Notes under the pieces: model-generated
What the model saw: the letters and a program-made list of their open reading frames with translations, nothing else
What the model was told of the DNA's origin: nothing
Databases searched by the model: none
Assembly: GCF_030014955.1 (NCBI RefSeq)
Contig: NZ_JAGRPV010000001.1
Span: 1 to 64,000, forward strand
Source of the DNA: Cohnella hashimotonis
GTDB lineage: Bacteria > Bacillota > Bacilli > Paenibacillales > Paenibacillaceae
Length of the DNA: 64,000 nt
Direction: 5' to 3'
Program-made: the position numbers and the translations under genes
Part shown: piece after piece, positions 47,969 to 55,973 of the stretch
Position numbering within the stretch: position 1 is the first letter of the stretch
Layout: every line of letters begins with the position of its first letter

Positions 47969-48973
47969 ATGAATTCGAATAAAAAAATGAGATTTGCCTT
48001 GGCCATCGTGCTGGGCTTGATCGCGCTTGCTGGCATGTTCACGATCTCGATGGTTTACGGTGCCAAAGATACGACGCTTCGCGATGTATGGCTAGCGTTA
48101 ACGACGCATGCTGCCGGCGAGCAGCTTACCGTTCTTCGCGAGCTTCGCCTTCCCCGCGAGACGGCCGGCATGATCGTCGGCGCGGCGCTCGGCGTCGCTG
48201 GAGCCGTGATGCAAGGCCTGACCCGCAATCCGCTTGCCGATCCCGGCTTGATCGGCTTGTCATCGGGCGCGAATGCGGCGCTGGCCTTCACGATGGCGAC
48301 GATGCCGGCTGTCGGATACTTCGGAACGATGGTCGCCTGCTTTATCGGAGCGGCCGTCGGAGCTTGTATGGTGCTCGGCATCGGCGCCTCGCGCAGAGGC
48401 GGCATGTCCCCGATCCGGATGGTGCTCGCGGGTTCTGCCGTTTCCTTATTTTTATACGCCATAGCGGAAGGGATCGGCCTTGCCTTTAAAATTTCCAAAG
48501 GCGTATCGATGTGGACGGCCGGCGGTCTCATCGGCACGACGTGGCATCAAATCGTCACGATCGTGCCGTTCATCGCGGCGGGCGTCGTCGCGGCGGTCGT
48601 CCTGGGCAAGGCGCTCACGCTGCTCAGCGCCAACGAAGAGGCAGCGATCGGGCTCGGGCTGCGTACCGGCCAGATCAAGTTCGTCCTATATGCAGCGGTC
48701 ATCGTTCTGACCGGCGCCTCCGTAGCGCTAATCGGTAACATGGCGTTCGTGGGTCTGATGATTCCCCATATCGTAAGGTTCGTCGTCGGCACGGATTACC
48801 GCAAGGTGGTTCCGATGTCCGCCGTCGTCGGCGCGCTCTTCATGCTAGCGGCGGATACGATCGCAAGGAACGCGATCGCCCCATACGAGGCGCCGATGGC
48901 TTCCATCATCGCGGTCATGGGGCTGCCGTTCTTCCTGTTTATCGTGCGTAAAGGAGTGAACACCACCCCATGA
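47969..48973 (+). CDS. Iron-siderophore ABC transporter permease (FecCD family)
   Basis: The 334-residue permease is of the FecCD/BtuC type with about ten helices. Family markers are LRLPRETAGMIVGAALGVAGAVMQGLTRNPLADPGLIG (about 55-92) and the coupling region NMAFVGLMIPHIVRFVVG. AAAGCGGAG precedes the start. The next permease overlaps its stop by 4 nt, so the two subunits should form a heterodimer. Confidence 0.94.
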   Translation: MNSNKKMRFALAIVLGLIALAGMFTISMVYGAKDTTLRDVWLALTTHAAGEQLTVLRELRLPRETAGMIVGAALGVAGAVMQGLTRNPLADPGLIGLSSGANAALAFTMATMPAVGYFGTMVACFIGAAVGACMVLGIGASRRGGMSPIRMVLAGSAVSLFLYAIAEGIGLAFKISKGVSMWTAGGLIGTTWHQIVTIVPFIAAGVVAAVVLGKALTLLSANEEAAIGLGLRTGQIKFVLYAAVIVLTGASVALIGNMAFVGLMIPHIVRFVVGTDYRKVVPMSAVVGALFMLAADTIARNAIAPYEAPMASIIAVMGLPFFLFIVRKGVNTTP

Positions 48974-49980
48974 CCGACGTCCGTTCGATTCGCAAGCAGC
49001 GCGCGTTTCTCGTGGCGCTGGCTGCGCTCATTATTTTGACCGTTATCGTAAGCCTCGGATTAGGCTCTTCCTCCGTCTCTTACGGACGAATTGTGCCGAC
49101 CTTGCTCGGGCACGGAGAATTCAAGGAAAAATTCGTCCTGTTCGATCTCCGTTTGCCCCGCATCTTCATCGTGCTCGCGGCGGGCATGTCGCTGGCGCTG
49201 TCAGGTTCCATCCTGCAGGGCGTCACGAACAACGATCTGGCCGACCCCGGCATCCTCGGCATCAATTCAGGGGCGGGGCTCGGCGTCGCAGTGAGCTTTT
49301 TGCTCATTCCGACGGACCCCGGCGCCTTCGTTTACCTCATCCCGGTGTCAGCCTTTATCGGTGCAGTTTTGACGGCCGGACTGCTTTACGCCTTCTCCTA
49401 CAGCAGAGAATCAGGCCTTCATCCGATGCGGCTTGTGCTCACCGGTATCGGTTTTTCTCTCGGCTTGTCGGGCTTGATGGTATTCATTACTTCAGCTGTG
49501 GATATTTACAAGGTCGACTTTATCTCGCGCTGGCTGGCCGGCAACGTGTGGGGGACCGATTGGACCTTCTTGTGGGCGCAGCTGCCTTGGCTTATCGTAC
49601 TTCTGCCATATGCGATGTACAAATCCAACGCGCTGAACCTGCTCTCGCTGAATGACGCGACTGCCGTCGGCAGCGGCGTCCGGCTCTCTCGCGACCGCGG
49701 TCTGCTGCTTCTCGCTGCGGTAGCGCTCGCGGCGTCGGCGGTGGCGGTCACGGGCGGCATCGCGTTCATCGGCTTGATGGCGCCGCATATCGCCAAGTCG
49801 CTGGTCGGTCCCAGGTTCCAGCGCTTTGTGCCCGTGTCGGTGCTGATCGGCGGCTTCCTGCTGCTGATGGCGGACACAATCGGCCGGAACGTGGCGGGTC
49901 CCGAAGGGATCGCGGCTGGCATCGTTGTCTCCTTTATCGGCGCGCCTTATTTTATTTACTTGCTGCTCAAACGTTCCTGA
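48970..49980 (+). CDS. Iron-siderophore ABC transporter permease (FecCD family), second subunit
   Basis: The 336-residue permease is a FecCD protein with LRLPRIFIVLAAGMSLALSG, QGVTNNDLADPGILG and GIAFIGLMAPHIAKSLVG. Its ATG at 48970 overlaps the previous stop (ATGA). No ATPase gene follows, so a FhuC-type ATPase encoded elsewhere must energise the system. Confidence 0.94.
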   Translation: MTDVRSIRKQRAFLVALAALIILTVIVSLGLGSSSVSYGRIVPTLLGHGEFKEKFVLFDLRLPRIFIVLAAGMSLALSGSILQGVTNNDLADPGILGINSGAGLGVAVSFLLIPTDPGAFVYLIPVSAFIGAVLTAGLLYAFSYSRESGLHPMRLVLTGIGFSLGLSGLMVFITSAVDIYKVDFISRWLAGNVWGTDWTFLWAQLPWLIVLLPYAMYKSNALNLLSLNDATAVGSGVRLSRDRGLLLLAAVALAASAVAVTGGIAFIGLMAPHIAKSLVGPRFQRFVPVSVLIGGFLLLMADTIGRNVAGPEGIAAGIVVSFIGAPYFIYLLLKRS

Positions 49981-50058
49981 CACGAGGCGGGACCGCTCAG
50001 CGATCGTTTAACTTAGGCTATTCTTGTCTGGTGAAATGGAACCTTCCTGCAAACGAAA

Positions 50059-50093
50059 TATACTTTGCAATCAAATATCGAGTAAAGTATACT
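50059..50093. promoter_or_regulatory. Promoter and candidate operator of the sugar-locus regulator
   Basis: TTGCAA (50065-50070) and TATACT (50088-50093) are 17 nt apart. The promoter is enclosed by an inverted repeat TATACTTT (50059-50066) / AAAGTATA (50084-50091), and AGTATACT (50086-50093) is itself a perfect palindrome. The same AGTATACT occurs before the next operon, suggesting autoregulation and regulation of the transporter. Confidence 0.6.
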
Positions 50094-50123
50094 AGGTTTG
50101 TGACGGGAGGAGCGATTGGCAGC

Positions 50124-51242
50124 ATGAAGACGGTAAAGCGTCCGATGTATCAATTGATCGTTGACGACGTTAAACGAAAAATATTAAACGGCGAGATCTC
50201 GACCGAAGAGCCGATTCCATCGCAGATCGAGCTGGCCAAATTATATGAAACGAGCGAAATTACGTCGCGGCGCGCACTGACCGAGCTGGCCCAAGAGGGT
50301 CTTATCTATAGGGTCCGGGGGAAAGGGTCGTACGTCAGCCGGTCCTATGCCGAAGCATTTGGCGCCGAAGCCCGCATCGAAACCATTTATTTGATCTATC
50401 ACGCCCTGCCGGTCGAGCAGTTCAACCATGGCTTTTTCGCCGATCTTCTGCGGGGACTGCACGAGAAGTGCGAGGAAAATCGCGTTCAATTCCAGCTATG
50501 GGATATCGGGGAGCGCGAGAAGCTGCCGCCGAATCCCGAGCGCTCCGGTCTGGTTCTGCTGCCGGGAGCGATGGAGACTGAATTCGTATCGGCGGATATC
50601 GTGGCCGGCTGGAAGAGCGAGGGCCGCAAGATCGTAACGGTGCATTTTTATTTTCCGCATCTTCAGATTCCGTATGTCATCGTCGACAATATGACGGGCG
50701 GATACCTCGCCACCCAACATCTGCTCTCGATCGGTCACCGGCGCATCGGCATCGTGTTGACCGGGAGCTCGGTCGCAGGGCTGAATCAGGAATTCTCGCT
50801 GCGCTTCCAGGGCTACAAACTGGCGCTGTCGCAGTATAAGATCGAATTCGATCCGTCGCTCGTCGTCGTCATCGAGGGCAGCATGGAGCAGGCGGACTCG
50901 GGCGCGCAGGGCTTTGACCGGCTTATGGATCTGGACGCGCCGCCGACGGCGGTCTTTCTGACGAGCGATATCAAGGCATTCGGCGCGATGAAGGCCGCGG
51001 AGCGCAGAGGACTCGCTATTCCGGGAGATGTCAGCGTCGTCGGCTACGACGATTTGTTCGTCAGCAGCTACGTCCGTCCCAGCCTGACATCCGTCAATCA
51101 GAATACGTATCGTGTCGGCAAGAGGGCGGTCGAATTGCTGCTCGAAGGCGAGATCGCGAGCGGCAAGACGTTCAGCAAGGACGAGATCGAGCCTAGCCTC
51201 ATCGTTCGCGACAGCACGGCCGAATGGAACGCAGACGAATGA
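50124..51242 (+). CDS. GntR-type HTH / LacI-type ligand-binding transcriptional regulator
   Basis: The 372-residue regulator joins a GntR-family winged helix (residues 1-75; PSQIELAKLYETSEITSRRAL is the HTH and GLIYRVRGKGSYV the wing) to a LacI/periplasmic-binding-type effector domain (about 85-365). This last contains DNMTGGYLATQHLLSIGHRRIG, and AVFLTSDIKAFGAMKAAERRGLAIPGDVSVVGYDDL. This is the architecture of AraR-type sugar regulators. The ATG at 50124 is preferred (GGAGGAG upstream) over earlier in-frame starts. It lies upstream of the carbohydrate transporter and probably represses it until an oligosaccharide binds. Confidence 0.93.
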   Translation: MKTVKRPMYQLIVDDVKRKILNGEISTEEPIPSQIELAKLYETSEITSRRALTELAQEGLIYRVRGKGSYVSRSYAEAFGAEARIETIYLIYHALPVEQFNHGFFADLLRGLHEKCEENRVQFQLWDIGEREKLPPNPERSGLVLLPGAMETEFVSADIVAGWKSEGRKIVTVHFYFPHLQIPYVIVDNMTGGYLATQHLLSIGHRRIGIVLTGSSVAGLNQEFSLRFQGYKLALSQYKIEFDPSLVVVIEGSMEQADSGAQGFDRLMDLDAPPTAVFLTSDIKAFGAMKAAERRGLAIPGDVSVVGYDDLFVSSYVRPSLTSVNQNTYRVGKRAVELLLEGEIASGKTFSKDEIEPSLIVRDSTAEWNADE

Positions 51243-51268
51243 AATGCAACTCCATCGCAAGCACAGAG

Positions 51269-51290
51269 CGGCCCTCGGGCCGTTTTTTTT
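51269..51290 (+). terminator. Intrinsic terminator after the regulator gene
   Basis: CGGCCC-TC-GGGCCG is followed by eight Ts. Confidence 0.92.
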
Positions 51291-51316
51291 ATTTTATTCT
51301 TGAATAAATCATTATC

Positions 51317-51346
51317 AAAGTATATATTAATAAATGCAAGTATACT
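51317..51346. promoter_or_regulatory. Candidate operator/promoter region of the carbohydrate operon
   Basis: AAAGTATATA (51317-51326) and AGTATACT (51339-51346) reproduce the motif found before the regulator gene. TATACT within the palindrome could be the -10 box, but no convincing -35 is seen. Confidence 0.5.
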
Positions 51347-51369
51347 CAATTGAGTTGAGGAGAGGTCCT

Positions 51370-53073
51370 ATGAGAGCCCTGAACAAATGGTTGCCCGCTG
51401 TCGGCTCCACCTTGGCGATCGCCATGGTCGCCGCATGCTCGAACGGCAACGGCAATGCTTCGCCGCCTCCGAATGAAAGCGATTCCAGCAGTAGCGCGCC
51501 GGCTCCATCCGCATCGGCAGCTCCATCCGCGTCCGCAGCCCCTTCCGGATCGTCATCGGCGCAGGCCGGTTCGGAACTGTCGGGAACTTTCAAAATTTCG
51601 CTGCCCAACGCATCCGCTTCGGTATGGAACGCAGTCGCGGACGCATACATGGCCAAGCACCCTGGCGTGAAGGTTACCGTCGACAACAAACCGATGGACG
51701 GCTACAAGGAATGGTTGACCTCCCAGTTCGCCGCCGGTACGCCGGACGTGGACCTGGCGGTCATCAACGAAGTCGGCAGTCTGCAGGACGACAAGAAGTT
51801 CGTCGACTTCCTGCCCTGGCTGGACAAGAACAACCCGTATACCGGCAAAGCGTGGAAGGAAAGCCTCGATCTCGGCACGATGGGCATCAACCTGGATGCG
51901 CTCGGAGAAAACGACCATTTGTATCCGCTTAACTTCGAATCGGTACAAATCGTCTGGTTGTACAACAAGGAAATTTTCGACAAATCCGGCGTGGCGCAAG
52001 CGCCCAAAACGTTTAACGAGCTGATCGAAGCGTTCAAAAAAATTAAAGCGGCCGGCTACATTCCGCTGTCGCTCGCGGGCAACTCCAACTCGATGTGGAG
52101 CGGAGAAGCGGGCTGGCTCGTGCGGGTGTACGGCGACCAATATATGCGCGATTCGGTTAACGTCATTCGTTCGCAGCCGAACGATTACAACTTCGTGCCC
52201 GGGGTCGACGATGTCTGGAAGTACGATCCGACCGATCCGTACAACGACTCCAACAGCAAAGTGACCAAGAACGACCTCCGCGTCTGGAAGGCGATCAAGG
52301 ACAAGACGGGGCCGTTCAAGATTGAAGGCAATCCGCAGTGGAAGGCGTTCATGGAAAATCTGAAGACGCTGTTCCAGTACACCGAGCCCGGATTTTTCGG
52401 CGTGAACGCGGACCAGGCGTACAGCCTGTTCCTGACCGGCAAGGCGGCGACGATGCTCACGACCCCGGGCGCTTATTGGCAGCTGCCCAAGGACCTGGCC
52501 GACGAGAAGAAGTCGGGCACCAAGGGCGGGGCCAAGGCGTTCGAATACGGATTTTTCAACATGCCGTCGATGGAAGGCGAAGGGGTATTGGCGCCTGCGC
52601 GCACGATTCAGATCCCGATCGGGTTCTACGGCCTGGTGTCCAAGGATGCCAAGCAAACCGAGCTCGGCGTCGACTTCATGATGTACCTGACGAGTCCGGA
52701 AGGCTACAAGGCGTACGTAACCGCGATCCAGAACAGCAAGGATGCTTCGCTCGCGGGAGCGCCGGCGCTCAAGGACATCGAGCTGCCCGAAGAGATGGCG
52801 AAGGCGTTCGCGAACTTTGAGCCGATCGGCAATACGGAAGGCTTCACCAGTGCGAACAACATGCTGGCTCGCGGACTGTGGGACTACCAGCCCTCCGTGC
52901 AAGAGTGGGTCGGCCTCATCCAGCAATACTTCGGCGGCAAGATCGCGATCGACCAGTACTTGACCAAATATCAAGCGACGGTCGACAAGTACCTGGAGGC
53001 TGCGCTGAAGGACAAGAAGAAGGAGCTGTCCGATCTGGAGACGCCGGAACGGCAGCCGCCGGAGAGAAAATAA
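51370..53073 (+). CDS. Carbohydrate ABC transporter solute-binding lipoprotein
   Basis: The 567-residue lipoprotein belongs to the family-1 extracellular solute-binding proteins of CUT1 sugar importers. The signal peptide ends MVAAC, lipidating C23, and is followed by a Ser/Ala/Pro-rich linker to about residue 70. The mature domain contains FKISLPNASASVWNAVADAY and PDVDLAVINEVGSLQD. GAGGAGAGG precedes the ATG at 51370. It is the first gene of the operon with two permeases and a glycoside hydrolase; the sugar is probably an oligosaccharide. Confidence 0.93.
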   Translation: MRALNKWLPAVGSTLAIAMVAACSNGNGNASPPPNESDSSSSAPAPSASAAPSASAAPSGSSSAQAGSELSGTFKISLPNASASVWNAVADAYMAKHPGVKVTVDNKPMDGYKEWLTSQFAAGTPDVDLAVINEVGSLQDDKKFVDFLPWLDKNNPYTGKAWKESLDLGTMGINLDALGENDHLYPLNFESVQIVWLYNKEIFDKSGVAQAPKTFNELIEAFKKIKAAGYIPLSLAGNSNSMWSGEAGWLVRVYGDQYMRDSVNVIRSQPNDYNFVPGVDDVWKYDPTDPYNDSNSKVTKNDLRVWKAIKDKTGPFKIEGNPQWKAFMENLKTLFQYTEPGFFGVNADQAYSLFLTGKAATMLTTPGAYWQLPKDLADEKKSGTKGGAKAFEYGFFNMPSMEGEGVLAPARTIQIPIGFYGLVSKDAKQTELGVDFMMYLTSPEGYKAYVTAIQNSKDASLAGAPALKDIELPEEMAKAFANFEPIGNTEGFTSANNMLARGLWDYQPSVQEWVGLIQQYFGGKIAIDQYLTKYQATVDKYLEAALKDKKKELSDLETPERQPPERK

Positions 53074-53148
53074 GAACGCGGCGTCCCGCTCGCGCGCCTG
53101 CCGTCCGCGCGGGACGCTGCGCTTCGAAGCATCGGAGAGGGTGATGAC

Positions 53149-55068
53149 GTGCGCAAAGCCAGGAAGCTGAGTTGGGCTATTATAGCGCTGTGCTTGCTGC
53201 TCGCGCCGGTTAGCGCGCGGGCGCAGTCGGCGTGGAATCTGGAACAAGGTAAATCGGTCACCGCGATGGCGATGTCTCCGGACGGCAAACTGCTCGCCGT
53301 CGGCAGCTCGGATACGCATGTCTATCTGTTCGACGAGGCCGGCAAACAGGTCGCCGTCATGAAGACCGGCAACGTCGTCACGGGCGTGGGCTTCGCCGGC
53401 GCGGACCGGCTGCTGGCTTCCTCGGATGATCGCAACTTGTACGCCTTTGGCTTAAACGGCGAGCTGCTGTGGAAGCAGGACCTGAAAAAACGCGTCGAAG
53501 GCGTCGCGCCGTCGGCGGACGGTTCTACGGCTGCAGTGACGGTGCAGAACAGCTCCGATCTGCTCCTGATCGATCCGTCCGACGGAGGGACGCAAGGCAA
53601 GGCGTCGCTCGGCGCGCGCGCGGCCGATGTCGCAGCGGCTCCGGGCGGCGGCTATATCGCGGTAGGCGGCAAGGACCAGAACGTGTACCTGCTGGACGGA
53701 AACGGCAACGTGTTATTCAAAGCCGGCATGAACGGCACGATCGGCAGCGTCGCCGTATCGGACGAAGGCCGCGTGGCGGCGGGCTTGACGTCGTCGACGG
53801 TCGTGCTCCTGGATCGCGACGGCAGCAAGCTGCGCGAGATCGCCGTACTCGATTCGGTCAAGGACGTCGCCCTGACGCCGGACGGCGATACGATCGGCGC
53901 GGCGGACTATGCCGGTCATTTTTATCTGATCTCCTCTTCAGGCAAAACGATCTGGCAGACGCAGGTGCCCGCTCCGGCGACGCAGCTCGCGTTCGGCGCG
54001 GAGGGCAAGACGCTGTATGGCGGAACGGAGAACGGCGGGGTCTACAGCTACGAAGTGAAGAACGTCGTCGCGGGCGCCGAGTCCGCAGCGGCGCAAAAAC
54101 GAATCTTGCTGATCGCCGCTGCCGCTGCCGCATTGCTGCTGATCGCTGCCGGGCTCTACCTGCTCAAAAGATATAACCGGCTATCCGTTTTCAAACGCAT
54201 CTGGCAGGCCAAGTGGATCTATTTGAGCTTGTCTCCGGCCTTCATCCTGCTGATCGGCTTCATGTACGTGCCTGCGCTATCCGGTCTGTACCATTCGCTC
54301 TACGAATGGAATCCCGGCGGCAGATCAACGTTTGTGGGTCTGGCCAATTTCCGCAGAATCTTAAGCGACGACTACGTCGGCAAAGGCATCGTCAATCTCG
54401 GCATTTTGATCGTCACGGGTCTACTGAAGGCCATCGTGCCCCCGCTGTTCGTAGCGGAGCTGATCTACCATCTGAAAAGCAAGCGGCTCCAGTATTACTT
54501 TCGTACGGCGTTCGTGACTTCCATGATCGTGCCGGCCGTCGCGCTGCTGCTGATCTGGCAAAACCTGTACGACCCTAACGTCGGACTCATTAACCGCTTC
54601 CTGGAAGCCGTCGGGCTGGACGGGCTGACGAATTCGTGGCTCGGCGATCCCAAGACGGCGATCTGGGCCATTATTTTCATCGGCTTTCCGTTCGTCGGCA
54701 TCCTGCAGCTGCTCGTGCTCTATTCGGGCCTGATCGGCATTCCCGACGAACTGATCGAAGCCGCCAAGATGGACGGCGCCCGGCTGCCGCGAATCATCCG
54801 TTCCATCCATTTGCCGCTGCTGGCGGGACAATTTAAATTTCTGATCATCCTGACGCTGATCGGCGTCATTCAGGACTTTAACGCCATATTGATCGTGACC
54901 GGCGGGGGACCGATGGATTCGACCTACGTGCCCGCGCTGCAGATGTATTACGCCGCAACGAAGTTCGACGAGCTCGGCTATGCCTCGGCGCTTGGCGTCT
55001 CGATGTTTTTCGTCATCCTGGTCATCACGGTCGTCAATATGAAGTTCCTGCGGAGCTCGCAGGAGTGA
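53149..55068 (+). CDS. Seven-bladed beta-propeller fused to a carbohydrate ABC permease (MalF-type)
   Basis: The 639-residue protein is a fusion. A signal/anchor helix (9-25) leads to seven repeats of about 40 residues (residues 35-305), such as TAMAMSPDGKLLAVGSSD and SVKDVALTPDGDTIGAAD, typical of WD40/PQQ-like propellers. A helix at 319-339 crosses back, then a MalF-type permease follows (354-639) with the ABC-coupling EAA loop EAAKMDGARLPRIIRSIHLP. The propeller should face the cell exterior. The domain is not usual in this family; it may bind or sense the oligosaccharide. The start is GTG, preceded by GGAGAGGGTG. Confidence 0.9.
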   Translation: MRKARKLSWAIIALCLLLAPVSARAQSAWNLEQGKSVTAMAMSPDGKLLAVGSSDTHVYLFDEAGKQVAVMKTGNVVTGVGFAGADRLLASSDDRNLYAFGLNGELLWKQDLKKRVEGVAPSADGSTAAVTVQNSSDLLLIDPSDGGTQGKASLGARAADVAAAPGGGYIAVGGKDQNVYLLDGNGNVLFKAGMNGTIGSVAVSDEGRVAAGLTSSTVVLLDRDGSKLREIAVLDSVKDVALTPDGDTIGAADYAGHFYLISSSGKTIWQTQVPAPATQLAFGAEGKTLYGGTENGGVYSYEVKNVVAGAESAAAQKRILLIAAAAAALLLIAAGLYLLKRYNRLSVFKRIWQAKWIYLSLSPAFILLIGFMYVPALSGLYHSLYEWNPGGRSTFVGLANFRRILSDDYVGKGIVNLGILIVTGLLKAIVPPLFVAELIYHLKSKRLQYYFRTAFVTSMIVPAVALLLIWQNLYDPNVGLINRFLEAVGLDGLTNSWLGDPKTAIWAIIFIGFPFVGILQLLVLYSGLIGIPDELIEAAKMDGARLPRIIRSIHLPLLAGQFKFLIILTLIGVIQDFNAILIVTGGGPMDSTYVPALQMYYAATKFDELGYASALGVSMFFVILVITVVNMKFLRSSQE

Positions 55069-55079
55069 GGAGGATGCCC

Positions 55080-55961
55080 ATGCCTGCCCCGGTTCGCGCG
55101 ACGAGCGCGCCGAGAACGATCGCCGGCCTGCCGATGCCGAGCCCGGCAGCCGTCCGTCAGACGCTGCTGATCGGGACGCTCGCGCTGCTGATCGTCTTGA
55201 CGCTTGTCCCGATTCTGTTCATGTTTTACAGCTCCCTGAAGAGCAACTCGCAGATTCTCGGCAGCTTCTGGTCGCTGCCCTCGCCGCCGCAATGGGAGAA
55301 CTACGGAGAGGCCTTCGCCAGCATCTGGCGTTACGTGCTCAATACGATTTTATACGCAGGAGGGGCGAGCCTGCTCGTCGTCGGCCTGTCCGCGGTATCC
55401 GGCTATGTGTTCGCGAAGAAGACGTTCCCGGGAAAGGAGTTCCTGTTCCTGCTGCTGCTCGCGATGATGATGGTGCCGGGCATCCTTACGCTGATCCCCG
55501 CCTACGTCTGGTACGAGAAACTGGGGCTGACGAACACGCCGCTCGCGATCATCATCGCGCACGCGGCCGGCGGGCAGATCTTCGGCACCTTTCTGTGCCG
55601 GACTTCGATGGCGTCCGTCCCGTCCTCGCTGTTCGAAGCCGCACGCATCGACGGCGCGAAGGAGCTGACCGTATTCGCGCGCATCGTGCTCCCGCTGTCC
55701 GTTCCGATTCTGGCGACCATATTTATTATGCAGACCGTCGGCACCTACAACGATTACGTGTGGCCGCTGCTCACGATCCGGGACAGCAGCATGCAGATGA
55801 TCGGCGTCGGGCTGACGCAGTTCACCAAGCAGTTCGGCATTACGGACAAAGGCGTCCAGTTCGCCGCCTACTCCATCTCGTCGCTGCCGCTCATCGTTAT
55901 CTTCTCGCTGGGCATGAAGTATTACATTCAAGGGATGGTTCAGGGCGCCTTAAAAATGTAG
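55080..55961 (+). CDS. Carbohydrate ABC transporter permease (MalG-type)
   Basis: The 293-residue permease has six helices and the EAA loop EAARIDGAKELTVFARIVLPLS. It forms the channel with the propeller-permease. The GAGGAGG before ATG 55080 marks that start, though GTG 55065 and ATG 55074 are in the same frame. It overlaps or abuts the previous gene and is followed by the glycoside hydrolase after 12 nt. No ATPase is encoded nearby; a shared MsmX-type ATPase is expected. Confidence 0.93.
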   Translation: MPAPVRATSAPRTIAGLPMPSPAAVRQTLLIGTLALLIVLTLVPILFMFYSSLKSNSQILGSFWSLPSPPQWENYGEAFASIWRYVLNTILYAGGASLLVVGLSAVSGYVFAKKTFPGKEFLFLLLLAMMMVPGILTLIPAYVWYEKLGLTNTPLAIIIAHAAGGQIFGTFLCRTSMASVPSSLFEAARIDGAKELTVFARIVLPLSVPILATIFIMQTVGTYNDYVWPLLTIRDSSMQMIGVGLTQFTKQFGITDKGVQFAAYSISSLPLIVIFSLGMKYYIQGMVQGALKM

Positions 55962-55973
55962 GGGGAGTCGCAC

